64,000 nucleotides of DNA from Streptosporangiaceae bacterium NEAU-GS5 (GTDB taxonomy: Bacteria > Actinomycetota > Actinomycetes > Streptosporangiales > Streptosporangiaceae): NCBI GenBank assembly GCA_017592665.1, contig JAGFNW010000017.1:124001-188000 (forward strand), in the 5' to 3' direction. The notes under the pieces were generated by a model, which worked only from the letters and a program-made list of their open reading frames with translations, was not told the DNA's origin and did not search any database. This document shows, in pieces, positions 28,755 through 38,515 of the stretch (the stretch's first letter is position 1; each line of letters begins with the position of its first letter). Both the position numbers and the translations under genes were made by a program.

Positions 28755-31121
28755 TCAGGGACCGACGTGCACAGCGCCTGCCCAGGCCGTGGGATGGCCG
28801 GCGTAGCGATGGCGGAGGCGGAGGGTCGCCTCCCGCAGGGCGCCGGACAAGTCCCCCGGGTGTTTTTCGTACGCCGCGTAGAACCACTCGACGAGATTGA
28901 CCGCCACCAGGTCGGGAATCGCCCAAAGGGTGCCGATGGAGTGCCGAAATCCCGCCAGTTGCAGTGCGGTCACCATGGTCAGGACCTCGTCGGCCAGGTC
29001 GGGACCACCTCCTGCGGCGCTCTCACAGCTGGACAGGAACGCGGCCGTGCCTCCTGGATGCCGTTGCCGGACCATCTCCCGGATGGTGAGCGGCCCGTCG
29101 GTGAGCAGCAGGCTTCCGCTGCCCGGATCAGTCAAGTCCTGCTTTCCGTGCCCGGCGAAGTGCAACCACGTGTGGTCTGGCAACGCGGCGAGCACGTCGG
29201 CCCGTCCCGCCGCGGAGCCGATCAGAGTCGTGATGGGCAGTCCGGCGCCCGCCAGCTCGCCTATCTCGTCCGCGCCTGACAGTTTGGGGTGGCCCGGCGG
29301 CTCGGGCAGCACGGCGAGCATTCCGTTTCGCCGGTCCGTCACCAGTTCGCGGCTGCGCCGCAACACCCGAAGCGTCGGCGCGTACGACGACACGACCGAA
29401 TCCAGCACGGACGGTCCATCCGCGTGGGCGAACGCCGCGGCGTGCAGCGGGAGCAGGGCAGTGACACCGATCGGACACCACCAGACGCGATCGGTGCCCG
29501 GCGGGAGGGCCGCGAGCGCCGGCCCGCAAATCGTGTGCCAGAGCCAGTCCAGCACGCCGGCCATCAGCTCGTCGCCGGACGCGTCGGCGGGTTGGGCCGG
29601 CGTCTCGCCCGCCGGGGCGTCGGACGTGGCGGCCAGTACGGTGTCGGCCTGGACGACGACCTGATCCGGCAGGTCGCCGGGAAGCTCCACGACGGTGAGA
29701 TCGCGGTCCGTCACGACAATGAGATCGCTGCGGAGCGGTGCCACGTTGACGATCACCACCGGCCCATCCCCCCGTTTCGGGCGCACCTGGTCCAGGCGGG
29801 GCCGGAGCAGGAAGTCTTCGAGGCCCGGCACCTTCCTGAGCTCGGCCAGCACCGTCTCGCGCTCACGGGCGAGCGTCATGCGCCGCTCCCGGGCGCCCGC
29901 GTCATCGCCCATGGGCCCCATCGTGAGCGGTGGCCGGGCGATCGGGTCATCGGGAGTGTCGAGCAGACCGTTCAGCCTGGCCAGGCGTTTGGCGAGCGCT
30001 GGGGCGAGACGGCGGACCCGCGCGTCGGCGGAGCGGTCGTCGATGAGTTGCGCCAGCAGCACGCCACGCGCCTGCTCGAGCAGTTCCACCGCCCGCTCCG
30101 GGTGTCCGGTGGCGAGCGCGCATGCGGCCGCGGCCGCGGCCAGGCCGCCGAAACCGGCCAGCACCCGCTCCCGATCCGCCGGCGGCAGGCCGCGCCAGGC
30201 GACCAGATCGAGCAGCGCGGCCGCGGTCTCATAGCCGGTCAGCGCGTCGTCCAGGACGTTCATCGACTCGGCCAGGCGAGCCCACGCGGCCGCGGACGTG
30301 GCGCGGTCGAGCGTGGGCGCCGACTCGTTCGCGGCGCCGGCACGGAACAGAGCAAGCGCCAGGGAGGCATCCCCGGGGTCGCGGCCGACGGCATAGCGGA
30401 GCGAAAGGCCCTTCCCCAGGGCGGCCGCCGCATGTACGTACGGCAGATGCCGGCGTGACAGATTCGCGAGAGCCGAGGTGAGCTCGGCGATGCCGGCGTC
30501 CAGGTCGGCCGGGTCACCGGTGACCGTATAGCGGTGAAGGTAGGTGGAGCCGAGGCCGATCTGCGCCGCGCCCGTGCTCGGACCGCCGGCGCCGGTCCCG
30601 GCGACAGCCTCGCGATGGGCGCTGATGCTCCTGTCGAGGTGGCCGAGCCGCGCGAGCGCGGCTCCCAGGGCGTTGGCGACCACAGGACGATCTTGAAGGG
30701 GCGCCTTTCGGAGCGCCGTTTCGAGCAGGGCCGCGGCGCGCTCGAGTTCGGCGGTGTCTCCGGTGAGCGCGTATTGATCCATGACGCCTCCGGCGTACTG
30801 GGAGATCAATATGGGCCAGGCGAACCCCTCGGGCGAACTCTGCGCGATGCTTTCGGCCAGCAGCGCGTTGGCTTCGGCGAGATCCGCCTCGGCTCCTACC
30901 GCCCCGAACCGGCCGACCAGGAGATTGCCGAGGATGGAGAGCGAGACGTCGTGCTCGATGTGACCTTGCGGCAAGAGGTCGAGGGCCCGGCGTGCGGCGC
31001 TGACCGCCAGGTCGAGCGCCTGCGGGTCGGCCGTGCGCAGAAAGTCCATCTGGAGCGCGGTCGCCAGCGACGACCAGATGGCGGCGGCTCGCGGGGTGGG
31101 CGACCCCGGCGGGCTCGGCAT
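28755..31121 (-). CDS. TPR-CHAT caspase-like protease, main frame of a frameshifted gene
   Basis: About 788 residues when read from ATG 31121. The first ~400 residues are helical repeats of TPR type (for example LGSTYLHRYTVTGDPADLDAGI), a linker follows, and the last ~300 residues are a CHAT domain (caspase HetF associated with TPRs). The predicted catalytic dyad is visible: His in HFAGHGKQ (codon 29150-29148) and Cys in LSSCESAAGG (codon 29027-29025), 41 residues apart. CHAT proteases cleave protein targets when activated, as in the gRAMP/Craspase effector and HetF. The natural N-terminus lies in another frame upstream (31104-31611), separated by one base in a C run. It may be a pseudogene, a sequencing slip, or a truncated but active protein. 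It faces the CATRA genes. Confidence 0.8.
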   Translation of the reverse strand: MPSPPGSPTPRAAAIWSSLATALQMDFLRTADPQALDLAVSAARRALDLLPQGHIEHDVSLSILGNLLVGRFGAVGAEADLAEANALLAESIAQSSPEGFAWPILISQYAGGVMDQYALTGDTAELERAAALLETALRKAPLQDRPVVANALGAALARLGHLDRSISAHREAVAGTGAGGPSTGAAQIGLGSTYLHRYTVTGDPADLDAGIAELTSALANLSRRHLPYVHAAAALGKGLSLRYAVGRDPGDASLALALFRAGAANESAPTLDRATSAAAWARLAESMNVLDDALTGYETAAALLDLVAWRGLPPADRERVLAGFGGLAAAAAACALATGHPERAVELLEQARGVLLAQLIDDRSADARVRRLAPALAKRLARLNGLLDTPDDPIARPPLTMGPMGDDAGARERRMTLARERETVLAELRKVPGLEDFLLRPRLDQVRPKRGDGPVVIVNVAPLRSDLIVVTDRDLTVVELPGDLPDQVVVQADTVLAATSDAPAGETPAQPADASGDELMAGVLDWLWHTICGPALAALPPGTDRVWWCPIGVTALLPLHAAAFAHADGPSVLDSVVSSYAPTLRVLRRSRELVTDRRNGMLAVLPEPPGHPKLSGADEIGELAGAGLPITTLIGSAAGRADVLAALPDHTWLHFAGHGKQDLTDPGSGSLLLTDGPLTIREMVRQRHPGGTAAFLSSCESAAGGGPDLADEVLTMVTALQLAGFRHSIGTLWAIPDLVAVNLVEWFYAAYEKHPGDLSGALREATLRLRHRYAGHPTAWAGAVHVGP

Positions 31122-31611
31122 CTGCCGCACGCTCCAGGTGTTCGATGGACGACTCCAGGGCGGCACGATCGTTCGTCCGGCTGAACCGCCGGAACAACGC
31201 CTCGCCGAGATTGCGGTCACGGCCCGCCTGCTCGCGTTCGGACAGTCCGTCCGGCAGGCCGCGGAGGTGGTCGATCGACTCGTTCAGAGCCGACATGTCA
31301 CCGGTGCGCTCGTAATGGCCGAGCAATGCGCCGCCGAAGTTGATGGCGACCAACCATGACCGCTGCGGCAGATCCATGGCCCGGCGATAGAGCGAAATCG
31401 CCTCGGCGAGACTTGCGGGGTTCCCGGTCAGTTCATGCTGCATGTGCAGCGCATCCGCGAAGCCGCCAATCGCCCAGCCAACATTCGGATGTTCGGGAGG
31501 AACGCGGTTAAATCGTTTACGCAGTAATTTCAGCAGCAATGAGTGCAGCGGGGGGATCCCGGCCAAGCCGGCCCGCTCCACGACATCCCGCATCGCCTCG
31601 AATCTCTTCAT
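31104..31611 (-). pseudogene. N-terminal part of the TPR-CHAT protein in a different frame
   Basis: From the ATG at 31611 (an alternative GTG lies at 31650; neither has a clear ribosome site) the frame encodes TPR-like helices: MKRFEAMRDVVERAGLAG, then a segment ending in LERAADAEPAG. It then meets CCCC at 31104-31107 (GGGG in the mRNA). With one base fewer there, the reading continues without a break into the main frame as SPTPRAAAIWSSLATAL. I interpret this as the true beginning of the downstream CHAT gene, cut off by a single-base insertion. Confidence 0.7.
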
Positions 31612-31699
31612 TGGATCGCGCACAGTTGAGCATAAGAGGCGAAGCACGAGTTGCTTAGAATTATCGGCACTATGGCTATCCGACCGCGGTTTCAGGGGC

Positions 31700-32569
31700 C
31701 GGTTTGACGGGCGCGGCACCGGCTGGAAGAGCTTTGCCGGCGTCTGGAGCGTCGCCTACTGCACCAGGATCTGGGCGGCCCCTTCCGGGGAGATCCATGA
31801 GGACCAGGTCGTCCTGCCCGAGGCGGTGCGCGCTTCCTGTGCACCTACCATCAGGCGCAGCATGAGGCGGCGTGGCGCGTTCAGCAGGAGGATCTGGCGG
31901 CGCTGGGGCAGGCCGTCATTCCACCCGGGCCGGCCTCGGCGCTCGCCAAGGCGGCCAATCCCCCGCTCATCGTGTCCACCGGCACCGTTCTCGGGCCGCT
32001 CCCGGTCGCGGCGCTGATGGTGGGCGGACGGCACCTGACGATGCCGGCCCGGCTGGCCGTGGTCCCGTCCCTGGCGTTCAGGGATGCCGGCGACTACGCG
32101 GCCGTGGTCATCACGGCGCACGGGACCGAGCCGCCACGACCTGCCGCGCCCGCGACGTGGGGCGATCGCCGCGGTCACGCCGGGCTCGGGCAAGGTCTCC
32201 AGCTGGGGTCGGGAGACCAGCTCACGGCCGCCCACCTGCTGCGTTGCAGGCTGCCCGAGGCCTTCGTCACCCTCGTGCTGGTCGGGACGGCTGGGTGTGC
32301 AGACCGCCGTCGAACCTCTGGGACTGCCGATCGCGGCGCTGCTCGTGGGCGCGCGCTGGGTTCTGGCGGGCACGGTGGACGTCAACAGCACGACCACCGC
32401 GAACCTGCTGATCCACTTCCATCGGCTGCCGGCGGCCGGGCACGCCCCGGCCGCGGCGCTCCAGCAGGTGCAACTGGGCCATCTGAGGCGGCGTACGAAG
32501 ACGACTCCGGCGGCCTGGGCCGGCCCGTCGCTTATCGGGGACGGATTTTTCAGATCACTCCCAATATGA
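31700..32569 (+). pseudogene. Degenerate second CHAT-domain gene
   Basis: Pieces of one CHAT domain occur in several frames: LEELCRRLERRLLHQDLG; LAALGQAVIPPGP; IVSTGTVLGPLPVAALMVGGRHL; VVITAHG; LQLGSGDQLTAAHLLRCRLP; and PLGLPIAALLVGARWVLAGTV, then AAALQQVQLGHL. Order and wording follow the typical CHAT path: strand with PLAAL, the HG histidine, the Cys region, LGLP-ALLLAGAR, and the final QAQL helix. At least three frame changes and one internal stop are needed, and the catalytic cysteine segment is not recognisable. The gene is dead. It is divergent from the first CHAT gene. Confidence 0.72.
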
Positions 32570-32589
32570 AATTCGGTAGAATTCCCGGT

Positions 32590-33186
32590 ATGGCGGTCGT
32601 GGATATTGCGACATATGACCCGAAATGGGAAATTTCAGGAGAGGCCCTTGTCGCTGATCTTCATGGGGCGTTGACGCCGTACGCGCTTCGCGTGGAGCAC
32701 ATAGGGGGCACCTCCATCCCGGGCATGGACGCCAAGCCGATATTCGATCTTCAGGTGAGCGTCGCCGATCTCGACGCGGCCGAGCAGGCGCTGTACGGGG
32801 TCCTCGCCGAACTCGGATTCGAGCCGACGACGTACTTCAACGATCACGTTCCGGCCGGATGCGACGATGATCCAGAATCGTGGCGCAAGTTTCTCTGGTT
32901 CCGCCGCATATCGGGCCAGCCCTATGTCAACCTGCACATCCGGCAGGCCGGATCGGCCGGTGAGCGCTTCGCTTTGCTGTTCCGCGACTGGTTCCGCGCT
33001 CACCCGGCGGCCGTTCCCGCGTACATGCGCTTCAAGCGAGCGCTCGCGGAGCTCGTGCGCGATCAAGCGGAATACACGGAGATGAAGAACCCCGTCGTGG
33101 ATTTGGTCGTGGCGATGGCCGACGACTGGGCCGCCCGCCACGGCTGGGCGGCGAATCGGCCGGCAGAAATCCGTCTCTCTCCATAA
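32590..33186 (+). CDS. GrpB family protein (nucleotidyltransferase-like fold)
   Basis: 198 residues from ATG 32590 (an in-frame ATG at 32566 is possible; no strong ribosome site for either). The GrpB/UPF0157 signature is HIGGTSIPGMDAKPIFDLQV near residues 35-54, where most relatives have HxGST; the serine of the nucleotidyltransferase GS pair is replaced by Gly here, with Thr next. FRRISGQPYVNLHIRQAGS is the usual second half. Function of the family is not established. It sits between the dead CHAT gene and the CATRA pair, so it may belong to the same locus or be a bystander. Confidence 0.85.
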   Translation: MAVVDIATYDPKWEISGEALVADLHGALTPYALRVEHIGGTSIPGMDAKPIFDLQVSVADLDAAEQALYGVLAELGFEPTTYFNDHVPAGCDDDPESWRKFLWFRRISGQPYVNLHIRQAGSAGERFALLFRDWFRAHPAAVPAYMRFKRALAELVRDQAEYTEMKNPVVDLVVAMADDWAARHGWAANRPAEIRLSP

Positions 33187-33213
33187 TCCGCGCTCCGTGA
33201 AGAGGAAGGTCGT

Positions 33214-33564
33214 ATGCACAGCGACGAGCCCGAATATCTCGAAGCCGCCGCCGAGGCCCGAAACGTTCTTGACGATATGGCGCAGTGGCGCCTGACGCCG
33301 GCGCGCTGGGCGCACGTGGAAGCGATGCTCGATTCCATGGCCGCGGCGCTCCTGGCGGGCGATCTCCATGCGATGCGCGCGGCCGTGGGCGAGCTCGAGC
33401 TGGTCAGCCCCGTCCGCGTCGTGCGCATCGGCAGCTCTCCGGAGATGGACCCGCCGGAGATCGTGCGGGAGCGCAGAAACGAGCTGGTGCACGCCCTGGG
33501 CACGGCCGAGCGTCCCGGCCCGCCACCGCAGGGGGGCGCCGATGAACGATCGGGCACTCGCTGA
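33214..33564 (+). CDS. CATRA-associated small protein
   Basis: 116 residues; GAGGAAGG at good distance from ATG 33214. An all-alpha protein: LEAAAEARNVLDDMAQWRLT, then WAHVEAMLDSMAAALLAGD and PEIVRERRNELVHALG. I recognise this as the small partner that accompanies CATRA-domain proteins in predicted conflict systems (the CATASP family, named from memory). It overlaps the start of the next gene by 23 bases, so the two are translationally linked. It probably works as an adaptor or regulator of the larger protein. Confidence 0.65.
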   Translation: MHSDEPEYLEAAAEARNVLDDMAQWRLTPARWAHVEAMLDSMAAALLAGDLHAMRAAVGELELVSPVRVVRIGSSPEMDPPEIVRERRNELVHALGTAERPGPPPQGGADERSGTR

Positions 33565-35242
33565 ACAGGAGCTCGTCGTCCATCTGTTCGCCGCGGTCGA
33601 CGGCCCGTCCGCGGCCGAGGCGTACGAGCAGATACGCGAGATCTGGTGGCGGTGCCGCGACCGCCTTGGCACCACCACGCAGATCATTCCCGAGCTGCCG
33701 ACGACCTTGCCGACGAGTCTCGGCCGTACGTCGTCCGACCACGCGCTGGCGGCACAGCAGGATCCCATGGCCGGCTATCAGGTGATCGTGCGCCGGTATC
33801 ACGACGTCCTGAACCTCTCCATGGTGTTCGCCACGCCGCATCACACGGCCGCGCGCCAGCCGGGCATCGGGGTGCCCAACGGCTGGCACGAATTCGACCG
33901 GTGGTGGGATGAACTGGCCGGCGGCGGCGTGGGCGCGCTCCTCGGCATGGTCCGTATCTATCAGGCCAAGTTCGAGCGGCCTCGGCCGCCGATCGCCGAG
34001 CTTGCCGAAAGCGTGCGGCTGGAGCTGCCGCCGGCCGCGCGAGCGCCGCGATCGGACGGCCCGCACAAGCACCAGAACCTGGTCTTCTGGGAGGTCGGGG
34101 CGGCGGAGGACGAGCGCGTGGAACGGCGTTTCGCCGTGCTCGGGCCGCCTGACCAGGACGCCGAGCTCAGCGCGTGGACCTGGAGCCGCGGCGACACCCG
34201 GATCACCCCCTTCGCCCGCTATCTGATGCACAGCGCGAAGCTGCGCTACCAGTTACGGGTGTGGGGCGGCGGCGACCAGGCCGATCAGCTCGAGCACGAG
34301 GTGGACGCCCGCGTCGGACGGATCCATGCGCTGCTGCGGGAACGGCCGTCGGGCGCGGAACTGCCGGCCGAGCTGGACCGCCTGCGGCTGAACGTGGCCG
34401 AGCTGACGACGACCGTCACGAGGATGCGCAAGATGCGCCACACGGTCGACATCGCCCTGGACAACATGACGCGGGCGCTCGCCGAGCCGCTGCCCGATGA
34501 CCGCGCGCTGGCCGAGGCGTTCGGGCAGGATCTCGACGACAAGAGCACCTACCTCGAGTTGTCGCTGCGCAACGCCACCGGCGCCCTGGGGCTCTCCCCG
34601 CCCTCCACCTCGCGGCGCCCCGACGGCGAGGCCTCCCGCGAACGCGCGCCGCGCGAACCCGTGATCGAACGCTCCCATCGGAGCCGCACCCTCGTCCGCC
34701 TGGGCTTCTCGGTCGACATCGTGCAGTACAGCCGTCGCTCGGCGCCGCAGCAGGACCACGTCCAGGCGCGCCTCGCGGAGCTGGTCCAGCGGGTGCTGGA
34801 CGACATGGACATCAGCCTGACCGCGACCGATCGGCAGGACACCGGCGACGGCCTGCACATGTTCCTGCCCCAGGATCTGGAGCTGCATGTCGCCCTTCCG
34901 CGGCTGCTCCATTCCTGGCGAGACCGGCTGACCGGTGACAACGGCCTCCACTCGGATCGCATGGTGCTGCGGATGGCGGTGACCCTCGGGCCGGTGGGCG
35001 TCGCCGCCCTCGGCTACGGCGGGCGGACGATCGTCGAGCTCGGCCGCATGGTGGACAGCGGCGTCCTCCGGCAGGCGGTGAACCTCCATCCCGAGGCCCA
35101 CCTCGTCGTACTGATCTCGGATCAGCTGCACAAATACGTGGTGGCGGAAGGGCATCCCGGCCTCGACCCGGCCGATTTCCAGCAGGTGCGGGCCGAGACG
35201 AAGGACTTCGCCGCCGACGCCTGGCTATGGGTGGCGACGTGA
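33542..35242 (+). CDS. CATRA-like protein with C-terminal nucleotide-cyclase-like domain
   Basis: 566 residues from ATG 33542. The N-terminal ~340 residues are an alpha-rich region that fits the CATRA (caspase and TPR repeat-associated) domain, with a helical coiled stretch around residues 255-330. The C-terminal ~180 residues look like a class III nucleotide cyclase: GFSVDIVQYS with Asp392 and DTGDGLHMFL with Asp436. The 44-residue spacing of these two aspartates equals that of the metal ligands in classical cyclases. The usual N-x3-R transition-state pair is not obvious; GRMVDSGVLRQ lies at the expected place. A plausible role is to make a nucleotide signal that unlocks the CHAT protease. 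This is inference from domain architecture. Confidence 0.65.
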   Translation: MNDRALAEQELVVHLFAAVDGPSAAEAYEQIREIWWRCRDRLGTTTQIIPELPTTLPTSLGRTSSDHALAAQQDPMAGYQVIVRRYHDVLNLSMVFATPHHTAARQPGIGVPNGWHEFDRWWDELAGGGVGALLGMVRIYQAKFERPRPPIAELAESVRLELPPAARAPRSDGPHKHQNLVFWEVGAAEDERVERRFAVLGPPDQDAELSAWTWSRGDTRITPFARYLMHSAKLRYQLRVWGGGDQADQLEHEVDARVGRIHALLRERPSGAELPAELDRLRLNVAELTTTVTRMRKMRHTVDIALDNMTRALAEPLPDDRALAEAFGQDLDDKSTYLELSLRNATGALGLSPPSTSRRPDGEASRERAPREPVIERSHRSRTLVRLGFSVDIVQYSRRSAPQQDHVQARLAELVQRVLDDMDISLTATDRQDTGDGLHMFLPQDLELHVALPRLLHSWRDRLTGDNGLHSDRMVLRMAVTLGPVGVAALGYGGRTIVELGRMVDSGVLRQAVNLHPEAHLVVLISDQLHKYVVAEGHPGLDPADFQQVRAETKDFAADAWLWVAT

Positions 35243-35250
35243 TCGTCGGC

Positions 35251-35790
35251 TCAACGCGGCGGCTGGGCGCCGGCGATGAGGCGGGCGGTGTCGGCGCGGG
35301 TGCGGACGCGGACGAAGCGCAGGTGGGCGTTGGCCGGATCGGACATGGCGGCGCCGTAGCGCTCGCGATATACGTGGTGTCTGGTCCACGCCCAGGCGAT
35401 CACGGACTCCTGGGGGTGGAAGGCGAAGAAGTTGCGCCAGCGCTCCCGGTTGCCGTTCCACAGCTCGCGCCGCCTGGCGACCCGGCCCAGCGTGCGCCAG
35501 ATGATCTGCCGCATGACCGTACGGCGCGGCGGGTCCATCCAGACGATGGTGTCGGCGCGGGCCCAGATGAGGTCGCGCACCTCGCTGTAGTTGCCGTCGA
35601 TGACCCATCCGTCTTCGGCGATCGCCGCGCCGACCATGGCGCGCATCTCGGCGACCGGCCGGGGCTCCCATCCGGGCTGGTGCTTCCACGCGTCGAGCTC
35701 GATGTGGGGCAGGTCGAGCGCCTGCGCCAGCCGCGATGCGAGGGTCGTCTTTCCCGATCCGGAGTTTCCGACGATTGAGATCCGGCGCAC
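35251..35790 (-). CDS. P-loop NTPase, adenylate-kinase/topology-modulation-like
   Basis: 179 residues from GTG 35790; no clear ribosome site, so it may be leaderless. The P-loop is GNSGSGKTT at residues 8-16, a few residues from the start as usual. ELDAWKHQPGW and WVIDGNYS follow, typical of small kinase-like proteins annotated as FlaR/topology modulation. WMDPPRRTVMRQIIWRT is the arginine-rich lid region. The biochemical substrate is not known. It converges with the CATRA gene, 8 bases apart. Confidence 0.85.
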   Translation of the reverse strand: MRRISIVGNSGSGKTTLASRLAQALDLPHIELDAWKHQPGWEPRPVAEMRAMVGAAIAEDGWVIDGNYSEVRDLIWARADTIVWMDPPRRTVMRQIIWRTLGRVARRRELWNGNRERWRNFFAFHPQESVIAWAWTRHHVYRERYGAAMSDPANAHLRFVRVRTRADTARLIAGAQPPR

Positions 35791-35813
35791 GGCACAGCAG
35801 CTTACGCCGTGGG

Positions 35814-36535
35814 TCAGCGCGTGCCGGTGATGAGCCGCTCGCGATCGAACAGGGGCGCGACGATTCGCCGGCCGAGCCCGTTGAGGAGCAGCAGTGCCGC
35901 CGCGAGGGCGATGACGAGGCCGGGCGTCAGGTGGATCACGTCGAACGCGATGAGGGATGTGGCGCCCAGCGACGGAAGGGCGGTCAGCACGCCCAGCTGC
36001 TGGGAGGTCCTGATGTCGTTGGACTTCGCGGAGATGGCCAGGCCGGCCCAGATCGACCAGCCGGCGATCAGCGGCGTGAAGACCACCTGCGCGAGGATCT
36101 GCGGCCACCGCAGCAGCGCCGACGCCACGGACGGATCGGCGAACAGCGCGACCAGGGCGATGAACAGGGCGCTCACCCCGTATGCGACGGCCACGGACGG
36201 GACCAACGCCGCCAGCGCCTTGCCCAGCAGGAACTCCGCGCGGCGAATGGGCGTGCTGAGCGCCGGTTCGAGGGTGCCCTGCTGGCGCTCGCCTGTGACG
36301 GCGTACGCGGCGACCAGGACGGGCACGAGCGCTGGGACGCCCAGCAGATAGAGCAGGACGTGCCCGTGCGCCAGCTGATCCGCCGCGGCGGCCGGCAGGG
36401 TGAAGATCAGGATGAGCGGCTGGATGAGGAAGATCAGCGGGATGACCGCCATGGTCACGACGATGGACGGCGTGCGACGGTATTCCCGCAGCTCTTTGCG
36501 GACGATGGCCCGGATGCGACGGCCGCTTACGCTCA

Positions 36536-36536
<1 letters not shown>
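35814..36536 (-). CDS. ABC-2 type transporter permease
   Basis: 240 residues from ATG 36536, which shares one base with the ATPase stop. An amphipathic N-terminus (RIRAIVRKELREYRRTP) precedes about six membrane segments, and TGERQQGTLEPALSTPIRR is the typical ABC-2 loop of sodium/drug exporters (NatB-like). Partner of the upstream ATPase. Substrate unknown. Confidence 0.88.
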
Positions 36537-37456
<920 letters not shown>

Positions 37457-37638
37457 ACTCGTGATGATATCACCTTGATATTCATCCGCTATCGATCGGG
37501 GCCGATCGCCGGCGACGATTCCCATCTGAGAAAATGGACACAAGTGCCAAACCTGCATAAAGCTTCGGGACTTCGGTCGACCCCCGCCGATCAGGCGCGC
37601 TCCTGGCACTCAGATCCGAGAGCGAGAGAGGTCAGCAC

Positions 37639-38373
37639 GTGAAGATCGCCGTCATCGGAGGGACCGGGCTCATCGGAACCCGGCTTGTCAAGATCTTGAA
37701 CGCCGGCGGGCACGAGGCGGCCGCGCATTCCCGATCCACCGGCCTCGACCTGCTCAGCGGGAAGGGCCTGCCCGAGGCCCTGAAGGAGACCGACGTCCTG
37801 GTCAACCTGACGAGGTCGCCCACCCTGGACGAGGCCTCGCCCGCGTTCTTCGAGCAGACCATGAACAACCTGCTCCCGGCCGCCCGGGCGGCCGGCGTCG
37901 GCCATGCCGTCATCCTCTCGATCGTCGGCATCGACCTGGTGCCGGACGTGGCCTTCTACCGCGCCAGGGTGCTGCAGGAGGACATCCTCAAGGCCGGGCC
38001 CGTGCCGTACTCGATCGTCCGGGCCACGCAGTTCTTCGAATTCATCGACACGGTGCTGTCCTGGACCGCCGACGAGGACACCGTCCGCCTGCCCGCCACG
38101 CCCATCCAGCCCATCGCCGCGGACGACGTGGCCCAGGCCGTGGCCGACGTGGCCGTGGGCGCGCCGCTGCGGGCCACCCGCGACATCGCCGGTCCCGACG
38201 TCTTCACGCTCGACGAACTGGGCCGGATCACCCTCGCCGCCCACGGCGACCGGCGCACCGTCGTCACCGACGACAGCGCCGGCATGTTCGCCCCAATCCC
38301 GGGCGAGGCCATCATCGCCAAGGACGGCGCCGTCATCGCCCCGACCCGCTATCGGGACTGGCTCGCCCGCTGA
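37639..38373 (+). CDS. NAD(P)H-binding NmrA-like SDR protein
   Basis: 244 residues from GTG 37639 with GAGAGAGG upstream. An N-terminal Rossmann motif AVIGGTGLIGTRLV (glycines at 7, 8, 10 and 13) and the atypical-SDR pattern YSIVRATQFFEFID support the NmrA/HSCARG-like group. These are often redox sensors or quinone/flavin reductases and lack a conserved Tyr-Lys pair. Free-standing gene; the next gene is a histidine kinase about 140 bases away. Confidence 0.87.
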   Translation: MKIAVIGGTGLIGTRLVKILNAGGHEAAAHSRSTGLDLLSGKGLPEALKETDVLVNLTRSPTLDEASPAFFEQTMNNLLPAARAAGVGHAVILSIVGIDLVPDVAFYRARVLQEDILKAGPVPYSIVRATQFFEFIDTVLSWTADEDTVRLPATPIQPIAADDVAQAVADVAVGAPLRATRDIAGPDVFTLDELGRITLAAHGDRRTVVTDDSAGMFAPIPGEAIIAKDGAVIAPTRYRDWLAR

Positions 38374-38515
38374 CCGGCCGGCCGTCCCGCAGCGGCCGTC
38401 GAGCGGTTTGTGCTGCCTTGACCTGGCATTTCCTACTATTGCGGATGTTTGTCGTGCGTTGTGGTGGTCGAGCCATCCTGGACCGCACGTTTCCTAGGGA
38501 TTGGCCTCAAGGCTA

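Noticed and set aside
31972-33186. Continuous frame that would fuse CHAT remnants to the GrpB-family protein
   Set aside because: The first 200 codons include sections in the wrong frame for CHAT. The GrpB part has its own ATG and standard length, so the fusion is accidental.
38418-38439. TTGACC and TACTAT as a promoter for the histidine kinase
   Set aside because: The spacer is only 10 bases, too short for a sigma-70-type promoter.
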